The translations under genes and the position numbers were made by a program. Shown piece after piece: positions 54,751 to 64,000 of a stretch of DNA of 64,000 nucleotides. This DNA comes from Anaeramoeba flamelloides (lineage: Eukaryota > Metamonada > Anaeramoebidae), in NCBI GenBank assembly GCA_027625915.1, contig JANTQA010000070.1, positions 11,723,001 to 11,787,000 on the forward strand. The letters run 5' to 3'. The notes beneath the pieces are model-generated. The model ran no database searches and was not told the DNA's origin. It was given only the letters and a program-made list of their open reading frames with translations. Numbering within the stretch: position 1 is the stretch's first letter; each line of letters begins with the position of its first letter.

Positions 54751-55962
54751 GTAAGTACATTTTTCAAATTTTGAGTGCCACCATTTATGTGAAACTGAAT
54801 TATTCAAATCATTTCTTTAGCTAAATACATTGATATTTTAATAAACACTAGAGGGGTGGAATATAACCTAGTGTAATATATATTTCATAACAACAAAAAA
54901 ATGGAAATCAAAAAAATGAAAAAATTGATCAAAAAAAAAAAAATAATAATCATTTATTATTTGATCTGATCTGTAAAATTTGACACAATTACTGATTCTT
55001 AATTTATTCAATTTTATTTTTAATTCTTCATGAAAATACTTTTGTTTGGAAAATTTTTAAGAAACAAATTACTTTTTATTTCTAAAGAATTTCCAAAAGG
55101 AATTTAAAAATCCTATTTTCATTTGATTCATCTAATTCTTGATTGAGTTAAGAAAATAGGATATTTATTAAATTCCTTTGAAATAAAGATTTATTGGACA
55201 AATTTGTTTGATTTGTTAATTATTTATTTTCCAATAAATTAAAAAACAAAAAATAATTCTGAATTCTGATTGAAATTTTTTCTAAAATTTTTCTTTTATT
55301 TATGGTTGAATCTTTTGTAACTGTTTTTTGATTCCTAGAATTCAACCCCTTTATTTTAATTTTTGAAATAGTATTCTTTATTTTGGTATTTTTTGATTAA
55401 AATATTTGAAAAAAGAATTTTGAAAATAAATTTGTAAAAAAATGTTTTGTAAAATAATAATAAATAGTAATGGGGCGAGAAATCCAAGGTCATAAATTGT
55501 TTGTATTTATACAAATTAAGAAGATAAAGAAAACAAATCTTTGAAAATAGACTTTGGTCGATTTTTTTTTTATCATTTTTGATTTCAACAAATTTATGTG
55601 GAATGGTGATCTTTCGTTTTTGGTCTTGTAAAAGAAAACATTTGTTTCAAATACACATCTTTTTGGGGTATATTTTTTTGGTTTTACTCTTTGATTAATT
55701 TCACTCATTCCCCATAAACACATTTCTAGATCCAAAACCAAATTTAATAAAACCCAAAATATAATCCAAAAAAATGTTCAAAAAATCGAAAAATGAAAGA
55801 TTCAACCCTGAATTACTTTAGGTTCGCTTTCTTTTCACGAATATAACAGTGACAAGTATTTTGGTTTCAAAGTTTCAATATCTGGTGGCACTCAAAAAAT
55901 ATTTTTCAGTAAGGTTTACACGATTAAAATTTTTCAAAATGATAAAATGTACTTACTTCCTT
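54743..55962. mobile_element. 1.2-kb element with inverted ends, class uncertain
   Basis: The left end (aagggagtaagtacatttt ... tgagtgccacca) matches the inverted right end (aaggaagtaagtacatttt ... tgagtgccacca, with about 45 extra bases between the two blocks). The size would suit a Tc1-like element, but no transposase hallmark was found. An inner foldback lies at about 55025-55260 and the open segment 55490-55738 is inside it. Confidence 0.55.
55490..55738 (-). CDS. Open coding-like segment inside an inverted-repeat element
   Basis: After an AG at 55739-55740 the minus strand stays open for about 82 codons, including MCLWGMSEINQRVKPKK and RCVFETNVFFYKTKNE, ending in a stop at 55490. The first 60 codons look protein-like; the last 20 are hydrophobic and AT-driven. 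It lies within the inverted repeats at 54743 and 55962, so it could be a transposase relic or a captured exon. No family is recognised. Confidence 0.25.
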   Translation of the reverse strand, partial: VLDLEMCLWGMSEINQRVKPKKYTPKRCVFETNVFFYKTKNERSPFHINLLKSKMIKKKSTKVYFQRFVFFIFLICINTNNL

Positions 55963-56072
55963 AAATCGGAAAGGATTTGATTGAAAAATTAGGTGGAATT
56001 TTTTTTACAGAAAATAATCTTTACAAAACTCAAAATATTTGCAAAAATATTATTTTTCGAATTTTTTGGTCT

Positions 56073-56550
56073 ACAGTGGTGTAACTAACCTGTGTTCTTT
56101 ATTTTAACCCATTACTAAAATTTAACTCATGCAAAAAATATTGGCTGACTCTAGAAATAAAAGAAACAAATCAATGGGGTGGCAACAGTATATAAACAAG
56201 AAATAGGGTTCTTTAAATAAATTTTAAAAAAGAATTATGAAGATACTGGAAGATTAAAATGTAATTTTTTGACAAAAAAATGAACATAATTTCTTTTTTT
56301 GAATTTTTATCAAAAAATCATTTAATCCCACAAATTTTGAAAATATGATGAAATTTTTGAAACAAAAGCATTTAATATAATTGAGCCATTTTGATTAATC
56401 AAAGATCTAACCTCTAAAGTCAATTTGGTTCTGAATCAAGAATCTATAAGTGATTTCTGGTCTTCCAATACCCAAGTCTGAAAAAAAAACACGAGTTAAA
56501 TTTTAGTAATGGGTTAAAGGTTGTCTGAACGGGTTATTTCCACCACTGTA
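56073..56550. mobile_element. 478-bp element with about 58-bp inverted repeats starting tacagtggtg
   Basis: The left end (tacagtggtgtaactaacc ... taacccattactaaaattt) is matched by the inverted right end (tacagtggtggaaataacc ... taacccattactaaaattt). The CAGTGGTG tip after TA is typical of Tc1/mariner/pogo-type non-autonomous elements. The predicted last exon of the Ubl protein (56436-56477) falls inside. Confidence 0.75.
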
Positions 56551-58538
56551 CTTGAAAGTTAACTTAAGGGGAAAGATCTTTGTACAAAAAAAAAAAAAAA
56601 AAACAAAAATTACATTTGCCAAAGTTCTAGGGGATCGAGGTGATTCCTGATTTGAGTTTTCATTCAAATCAATATTTAAATCATTGGGTTGTTCTGTGTG
56701 TGTCTTTCCTGATGAAATTTTTGGAAGTGGTCTGGGAACTTTTTTCTTTTTTTTCATTTTTTTGGGAGAGGTTTTGGTTTGTTCAAGTGTTTTCGTTTTT
56801 TTGGGGGGTTTGGGGGGTTTGGGTAAAGATTTTTTAAACTTGTTTTTGGTTGTTTTGTGTTTTGTTCCTAGAACATTATTGTTATTTTCCATTGTTATTT
56901 CAATTTTGTTTAGAGTTTCAGTTTTCTTTTGTTGGTGATTAGTTACTTCTTCGACGTTGATCTGAATGTTTTGATTCTTATTTTTGTTATTAATTCCCAG
57001 AAAATCAAGATCTTGTTTGTATTTGTTTGCATTTTCTTGCAATTTTAAATTTTTCAATTTGTCAAGGATTTCTAAATTTTTTTGTTGTTCATAAGTAATT
57101 GTTTCATCTTCTTTGAGATTTTTGTTTTTAATTTCAAGGCTTTCTTGTTCTTGTTCTTGTTCTTGTTCTTCTTTTTCTTTTTCTTTTTCTTTTTCTTCTT
57201 CAATTTCCATTTTCTTTTTCTTTTTTCTCTTCTTTTTTTTCTTTTTCTTTTTCTTTTTCTTTTTCCTTTTCTTTTTCCTTTTCTTTTTTTCACTCTCATA
57301 ATCATAAGAATTCTCATCTTCAAAAAAATTTATTAAATCATCAGAGCTCATATTATCCAAATCAGAAGAGTCTGTTTCTTTTTCCGAGCCAGATGGTGAA
57401 TAAAATGAATTATTTACAATCTTTTGATTTTTTTTGTTTTTAACAACAATATGAAAACCTTCGACAATGAGGTATTCCCGAAAGATGTCGATAAGATAGT
57501 TTTCGGCAGCTAAGATTTTTGGTTCTAATTTCACAGTTGGATTTTATTTGTAAAAAAAAATTCGATAAGAAAAAGAAATAACAGGATTTTAAAAAGCCAA
57601 AAAAAAAAAAAAAAAACAAATCAGGTAACGATTAAAAACAAGAAAAGATAAAGAAAAAAAACAAATTTTACTCTTTTTATTGAAATTACACCTGATAAGC
57701 AAATCCTCTTGATCAATTTGTTTCTTTCTTGCAATTTTAAAAAGGAGGTTTTCGACTTTTGAGTCGTATTCAATACTAAATTGCATTTCCGTTTTTTGCT
57801 CGTTCTCAAAAAAGTGGACTCTTAGTATGATCTGTGTTTTGTGTTACAGCCAAATGAAAAATTAAAAATATTCAAATAAGAAAACACAAAGTCGAATTTT
57901 TAAGGAGTTTAATTTTCTTTGAATATTTTTCAAAAAATTCCACTTTTTCAATTTGAAATTACTTTTCAAAAGAAAAAAAAATTATGGAACTTTTTTTTAT
58001 CAAATTTGGAAAATGTTAAATTGGTTTTTCAAAACAAAAGCACACCAAACCACAAAAAAAAAAAAATAAAATAAATTTTAAAAAGTCTGTATGGATTAAA
58101 GAGTACGTTTTCGAATTTTTTTTTTTTCCTAATGGTAACAAACACGCCAGTTGTTAAAGAGTTATCGAAATCAAAAAGTTTCAGGGGCTCTTCGAGTGGT
58201 TCCAAAGGCCACCTGATTTGTGGTGTTGTTAGGATTAATATACTTTGATTCATTTTTTTTTTTGAAATCCCTTGTTTGTCGCATATTGTTTGCAAAATAT
58301 TTTTGCAAGTTTCATCTTCAGAAAAAAAATAAGTTTGCACCCCAAACTCAGTTGAAGTGATTTTCAGTGTTTTTTTCCCACTATTTTCTTCCTTTGTTTC
58401 TGTTTTTTCATTCGTTTCATTTGTTGTGAGTTTGTTGGGGGATTTTGTTCTTTTAAAAGAAAAACTTCCAAATTTGGATTTTTTCCAATTCCTCCCAATA
58501 ACGCTTTTTTTATTTGCAGTCTCAATATTCGTGGTCAT
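56436..58538 (-). CDS. Protein with two tandem ubiquitin-fold (talin F0-F1-like) domains and a Lys/Glu-rich tail (four exons)
   Basis: Exons, minus strand: 58538-58107, 57831-57672, 57524-56614 and, less surely, 56477-56436. Phases agree, giving 514 residues. After a basic Ser/Thr-rich start, residues 60-145 form one ubiquitin-like fold (including IRWPLEPLEEPLKLFD and GVFVTIRKKKK). A second follows directly (IILRVHFFENEQK, DSKVENLLFKIARKKQI). The order of a tryptophan-containing first domain, an RKKKK linker and a second Ubl mimics talin F0-F1, which link membranes or small GTPases to actin. Next comes ILAAENYLIDIFREYL, then a Lys run, Glu/Gln-rich repeats, and a basic Pro-rich region (SLPKPPKPPKKTK). 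No talin rod, FERM F2/F3 or catalytic domain is seen. The last exon ends TWVLEDQKSLIDS and lies inside an inverted-repeat element. Without it the frame would read on to a stop at 56503. Confidence 0.68.
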
Positions 58539-59042
58539 GTGTTTGAATGTTCAGTGTTTTTTGTTTTTTTGTTATTGTTTTTGTTATTGTCTTTGTTTTT
58601 GTTTTTGTTTTGGTGTTGTTTTTGTTTATGATGGATCGCTTTTCGATTTTTATTGAAAAAATTATATTTTGTGAAAAAAAAGCAAAAAATGTTTTACAAA
58701 TAAATAACCAAATTTGACAAATCAGTTTGGAGAAGTTCGGAATAATATACTTATTTGAAGATTCTTCTTTAAGACATTTAAAAAAAATCATCCAATTTTT
58801 GTTGGCTTTTGATAAAGGTGAAAATAAAATTGAAAATTTCGGGTTGATACAATTAATAATTTTAAGAACATTTCTTATGAGAAAATAAAGTTTATCAACA
58901 AAACAGTCAACATTAAAGAACTTCAAATTATTGAAGCTAGTGTATATATTGTTTTTAGCAATAGTAAGATTTGACAACTCTCTAGTCAAGAAAAATTGTT
59001 GTTTTTTCGGGTAAAAAGTTTTAAACTGATGCAATAATAAAT

Positions 59043-62000
59043 TTTAGTTTAAGGGATAAGTACCCTTACAAAAACTGGACAAAATTTTAAAAGGTTTGAT
59101 TGGTGACCTCAACTAATGAAAAATTTTATCAGTAAAAGTTTCAAAAAATTCTGTTTGGCTTAGAAACCCAGTAAAAAAAATTTATTTTTCCTTTTTGTAT
59201 GAAAAAGAAAACCTTTAAATCGAGTAGTATTTTTTAAAAATAAAATTAAATCTTGTCCAGATCCAAACGAAATTTTTTTAGTTATTAGTGTTTTGGCTTA
59301 TGAAATTGATGAGTTAATCAAATCTATATAATTTATGAATTTGATTCTCTTTTGAAATTCAAAAATTCGCATATTTCCAAGATAAACATCTAAAGTAATA
59401 CATTATTTTTATTAGTAATTAAGTTAATTCTTTAAAATGGCGAAACATATTTTTCGTTTTATGATGGAAAGTATTGGTTTTGAAAGAAAATTTTTTAATT
59501 AAGTTCTTATTTTTATAATAATTAATATTTCGATTTAAATCTCAGCCTCTAAAATCAATTGGAGTGTAGGTAATTTAATAAACGAGTATTTGATAGATTT
59601 TTAACAAAAATTTCTTAATAAAATTGAGATTTATTAGGTAAAATTTTTTTATTCTTTAATGATTTTAAAAAGTTGTTTATCAGGTTTGCAAAAATTGGAA
59701 ACAATTGCAAAAATTTTTAATTTTGAAAAATTTTTTGAAGAAATTATTTGATCTTATAACAAGAACAATTATCACAATTTAAATCATTTTTGTTAGAAAA
59801 ATATTGGTAGTGAATTTTGAGTATAAAATTGTAAAATTCCGAAATATCTTCAAGAAAATTTTGTTTTGAAAAATCGAATTTTATTCCTTAGAATAAAAAC
59901 ACAATCCCGAAGTAAAATTCAGACTAAAATTTTTACATGACTTTCAAACCTTAGATGATTATAACTAAAATTCTTTAAGAAATTCATTTATTTTTCAATT
60001 GGTTAAATCATTATTTTTTTGTTAACTAGAAGAATTATCTTAAATAACAAATACATTTTTTATATTAATATTACTTGTAACAAAGACTAGCTATATAGTA
60101 ATAATGCTGGTAATTGTAATAAACAGGTAAAAAATTGTTATTATGTTAGAAATAAAATTAGTTTAAGGGACTAGTCTTCTACGACAACAAGGAAAAATTT
60201 TAAAATATGTTATTGGTGGTATTCTCTACTTACAAATTTTGTAGATCCCAAGTGTCAAACAATTCTGATCGACTAAGAAAGCCATAAAAGAAAATTAGTT
60301 TAGTGAGATCAATTTTTTTTTTCCATTTTTTCTGAAAAAGAAATCATTTAAATTCATTTTATTTCTCACAATTTAACAATTTTTTACCTCTTTTATTGTC
60401 ATTTTGATCCTTATTAGACTATAACATTTCTTTGTTACCAGTAATATTAATATAAAGATTTTTTTCTTTTTTGAGATAAAACTTTTGGTTAACCAAAAAA
60501 ATTGATATATTTAACAGATTAAAAAATAATTGAATTTTTTTAAGAATAGTAGTTATAATAATCAAAGTTTTGTGGTCATGTAAAAATATTACTCTGAAAT
60601 TTTGTTTGCGTATTAAGACACAATTTGATTTTTCAAAAAAAAAATTCTTAAAGATATTTGGGAATTAGTTAATTTTATCCTCAAAATTCAAAATAATTTT
60701 TTTTCTGCCAAAAATGAATTGAATTGTTATAAGGATTCTCGTGAATAAGACCAAACAATTTTTTAAAAAAATTTTTTAAAAATTGAAATTTTTTTTGAAA
60801 ACCAGAAAACAACTTTTTCAAAATCTTAAAGAAAAAATTTTTTTACTCTGAATAGATCTCAATTTAATTGATAAAATGTAGTTAAACTTCTACCAAATAT
60901 TCATTTATTGAATCACCTATACTTCATTTAGTTTTATTGGCTGAGATTTGAATTGAAATATTAATCAAAGAAAAAATTACCAAAGAAAAAATTTGCTTTC
61001 GAAATCAATACTTTCCATCATAAAAAGAAAAATATGTTTTCCCTATTTTCAAGTTTTAACTTAATTTTTTAACAAAATAATAGGATACTTTTTTTCGTTT
61101 TATATTGGAAACATGCAAATTTTGGATTTCAAAAAATAGACTCAAATCAATAAATTGCTTAAATGAGGTTCAACCATACATTTCAGAAGTCAAAGTACAA
61201 ATTAAAAAAAAATTGTTTTAAAGATCTGGACAAAATTTCATTTTATTTATAAAAATGACTACTCCCTTAATTTTTTTTCTTTTTCAAAAAAAATGGGAAA
61301 AAATAAAATTGATCTCACAAAAAAATTATTTTCTTTTGGGTTATCTAGTCGATCTGAATTTTCTGAAACTTCACATCTAAAAAATTTGTAAGTAGGGAAT
61401 ATCACCAATAACATATTTTAAAATTTTGTCCAGTTTTTGTCGTATAGTACTGATCTCTTAATTTATTTTATTTATAATATAATAACAGGTTTTCTTCCCT
61501 GTTTATTACCATTCATATCATTATTATGAAATTCCTAGTCTTTGTTACCGGGAATATTAATATAAAATTTGTTTTTCTTTTTTGAGATTATTCTTTTGGA
61601 AACCAAAAAAAAGTGATTTATTGGCCAATTGAAAAATATTTATATACTTTTCTAAAAATAGTATAAATATTAAAGTTGTGAAGTCATTCACAAAGTTTAT
61701 TTAGAAATTGAGTTTTTATTCTAATGAATGAAATTCAATTTTTCAAAATAAAATTTAAATAAAGATATTTTTGACTTTTAATTTTATCTTCATAATCCAA
61801 ACCCAATTTTTTAATAACACCAATGTTTTAAATTGTGATAAGGCTTTTTGTGAAAAAAACTATATCAGATATTTTTCACAATTTTTCAAAAATGAAAATT
61901 ATTGCAATTGTTTCAATTTTTGCAAACCTGATAAACAACTTTTTTAAAACTTTAGTGAATGAAAATTTTTGCATATTAGATTTCAATTTCATTAATAAAC

Positions 62001-62400
62001 TAATATTAAAATTCGATCAAAATTTTATTTATTGAATCACATATTCCTCAATTATTTTTGTTCGTTGAGATTTAAATTGAAAAATTAATTATTAAACCTA
62101 TAATAATAAAATAAAAAATTTTCTTTCAAAATCACAACTTTACACCATTAAACGAAAAATATGTTTTCATATTTCGCAGAATTAAATTCAATTGTAAATA
62201 AAAATAATATTGGTTACTTTTTTTCATTTTATATTGGAAAGATGCTAATTTTTGATTTCAAAAAATAGACTCAAATCAATAAATTGTTTAAATGAGGTTC
62301 ACCCATACATTTCAGAAGTCAAAGTACAAATTAAAAACCAAAAAAATTCAAGAGCTGGATAAGATTTCATTTTATTTTCAAAAATGACTACTTCCTTAAA
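59043..62400. repeat. Alternating array of terminal repeats and inner units
   Basis: A terminal block of about 180-200 bp (ttaaggga, tacgacaa, aaaattttaaaatatgttat + tggtg, ccctacttacaaattt, gatcgacta) occurs at 59043-59217, 60163-60352 and, inverted, 61265-61462. An inner unit of about 0.9 kb (ctttccatcataaaa, agactcaaatcaataaattg, catttcagaagtcaaagta) occurs inverted at 59217-60160 and direct at 60352-61265 and 61463-62390. The middle part is thus a complete 1.3-kb element with 200-bp inverted ends. The outer units lack one end each. Confidence 0.75.
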
Positions 62401-62429
62401 TCATTAACTATAGTCAAAATAATGTGTGA

Positions 62430-62880
62430 AGAAAAGTTTAATATGTGTTTCAAATAAAAAAGGTGTTTTTTTGCTAAAAGAAGATCTATAATTTAACTGA
62501 TATAAGAAAAAAACGATAAACCCTAAGTAAATATCATGCTGGTTTCATTAAGTTCTTTTATTTAAAGAGAAATTCTATAAAATGAAGGATCAAAATTTTA
62601 TATTTAACTAAAAAAATTGAATTTTTGAGACAATTTGTACGTATAAAAAAAACAAAAAATTACAAAAAATTGTAAAACTTTTTCCTGCAAATTGCATTAC
62701 TTATTTAAAATTTACTGAAAACATCAAGGAATTTACTTTCAAAATTGATTTGAACTTAAGTATACCACTGGGGGGTGAATTGTATCCTGCATGGAACAAG
62801 AAGATAAAAACGCCTGTTTTATATTTTGGAATACAGATTATTGGCTTTGAGTAAGCATTATTTTGATCATGTATTTTAAT
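62430..62880 (+). repeat. Dispersed repeat, copy 2 of the 410-910 family
   Basis: Same block order as at the left end of the window (ataaaccctaa, aaggatcaaaa, tttttgaga, aaaacaaaaaattaca, tattttgatcatg). Confidence 0.6.
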
Positions 62881-63478
62881 TCTAATTTATTTGATTCGAA
62901 AATTACGACAATAATTGATAATTAAATGTTTTTTGAATTTTCACTCAAAACCAAGACAATATAGAAATTTTGATAAATTTTAACTTTACAGAGCAACCTC
63001 ATCAATTAATACTTTTTTTTAATTATGAAGTATTTTTTTCAATCCAAAGTGAACATAAAATTCTAATAGTCCTTAAAATACTATTTCTTCCAAAAGAAAA
63101 TAACTAAATATTTATTATTTTGCCAACAACAGTTCCTTCAATCTTGAATTTCACTAAAATTCATCGACTTTGGATTAAAAAGATAACTTTTCATTATTTT
63201 GTCGATAAACTTTATTAAACTACAAAGAAGTTTGTTTAATACGACCAAAGTTGAAGTAAATTACATTTATCAAAGAATTCAATAAAACAAATAGAAATTC
63301 TCAATATCAAAACGTTCTTATATAACTGGAACTTTAAATATAATTTCAACATCTACTTAGTTTGAGTAATTCTTTTTTACAATTTCTTCTAAATGATAAA
63401 TTCTAATAAATTTCAAAAAATTTTTACCTCATTTTCCAATTTTGGAATCTTCGAACTGTTTCTTATCAAACATTACCT

Positions 63479-63631
63479 GAAAAAGAATATTTTGAAGAAC
63501 GACTAAATTTTACACAGTGTCTTAACACTTGACTTCATAAAATACTCTATTCAAAGTTTGAGCATAAAAATTTCAAAAAGGAAAATCATGTAAAAATTTT
63601 CTTAGATTTATTAGAATTTATCAGTATACTG
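63479..63631 (+). pseudogene. Decayed copy of the 36857-37009 exon
   Basis: This 153-bp stretch aligns without gaps to the exon at 36857-37009 (KEYFEE, NFKKEN and LLEFISIL are kept). The acceptor AG has become TG and an in-frame TGA replaces a Gly codon (acttgactt against actggactt). The similarity extends about 90 bp upstream of the exon, so genomic DNA was copied rather than spliced RNA. Confidence 0.6.
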
Positions 63632-63834
63632 GTTTTTATAATCTTTTTTTTTCAAAAAATTCAGTGTGTAACTCTCAAGCTTGTTTTACCCTTGAAGTTA
63701 AAAACCTTTTGTATTTTCCATAAAAACTTTTACCGAAATAAATTGAAAAAAATCCAAGCAATTTCATTTTTCTTTCATTTCTATTTTGTATTTCCTAACT
63801 AAATAGTTTTTTCTATTTACAAAATACAACCAAA

Positions 63835-63870
63835 ATGTCTTCTTTCGCAGTAGATCAAACACTTGATAAA
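63835..63870 (+). CDS. Possible first exon of a gene running off the right edge
   Basis: The sequence aaccaaaATG opens MSSFAVDQTLDK, followed at once by a donor-like gtacaaat and a T-rich intron-like stretch. The A-rich context before ATG matches the other starts in this window, and the 12 codons are richer in GC than the flanks. Nothing downstream within the window confirms it. Confidence 0.3.
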
Positions 63871-64000
63871 GTACAAATCTTTTGTTTTTTTTTTATTCTT
63901 TTCAATTCTTTTTACAACAAGTCTAAATTGTAAATTGTTTTTTTTTTTTTATTATTCTTTTGATTTGTTGACTGTCTTCTTTTTTGAACCAAAATAAAAT

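Larger units (their letters stand above)
58539..63834. other. Gene-free right region, mostly repeat array
   Basis: It holds the alternating inverted-repeat array (59043-62400), the second copy of the 410-910 repeat (62430-62880) and the decayed exon copy (63479-63631). The frame at 58522-59034 on the minus strand is broken and matches no family. Confidence 0.65.

Noticed and set aside
55822-55908. Exon-like segment on the plus strand between ttactttag and gtaagg, open in two frames
   Set aside because: Its last third is the inverted terminal repeat of the 54743-55962 element (the complement of tgagtgccacca), and no partner exon in phase was found.
56411-56477. Alternative reading LGIGRPEITYRFLIQ in phase with the segment at 55738
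   Set aside because: It needs one leftover base from the preceding exon, whereas the exon ending at 56614 ends in phase 0. Both pieces also lie inside different inverted-repeat elements.

Overview
This window comes from a very AT-rich eukaryote with spliced genes (GT-AG introns), long Asn (AAC) and Lys/Glu codon runs, and many transposon remnants. The gene set is a RhoGAP, a class E (cAMP-receptor-like) 7TM receptor, a WDR20-type WD40 protein, a lysosomal-type acid lipase, a PH-PX-ankyrin protein and a protein with talin-like ubiquitin folds. It suggests a free-living amoeboid protist. A lineage with dictyostelid-like composition, or Anaeramoeba, would fit, but the DNA alone does not settle it. 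No prokaryotic, organellar or viral genes were recognised.

Layout. 1-3119: repeat remnants, including a 460-bp inverted-repeat element. 3120-11261 (+): six-exon gene for an ASH-like plus RhoGAP protein, with two introns of 2.1 and 4.3 kb full of transposon debris. 11262-15392: a decayed Tc1/mariner element and AT-rich spacer. 15393-18542 (-): four-exon secreted acid lipase. 18543-24456: repeats and a LINE 3' fragment. 24457-31919 (+): three-exon WDR20/CreC-type gene with introns of 3.7 and 2.0 kb carrying inverted-repeat elements. 31920-35294: hairpin-family repeats. 35295-36407 (+): class E GPCR. 36857-37009 (+): an isolated coding-like exon with a decayed copy at 63479. 37.2-42.0 kb: repeats and a 157-bp TG microsatellite. 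42078-46208 (-): large HEAT-like solenoid protein. 48882-52861 (-): three-exon PH-PX-ankyrin protein. 54.5-56.0 kb: uncertain exon-like pieces and an inverted-repeat element. 56436-58538 (-): gene with two ubiquitin-fold domains in talin F0-F1 style. 59.0-62.4 kb: an alternating array of inverted-repeat units. At the extreme right a possible first exon begins.

Several proteins fit one theme: signalling at the plasma membrane and actin cortex (receptor, RhoGAP, phosphoinositide-binding PH/PX scaffold, talin-like Ubl protein). They are separately transcribed genes, so a shared pathway is inference only. The most unusual sequence-level features are a dispersed family of short near-perfect hairpins (at least eight copies), a nested insertion that dates one member as younger than a LINE fragment, and the 59-62.4 kb array.

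Exon coordinates were read by eye from splice sites, phase and protein similarity. None is confirmed by transcripts.
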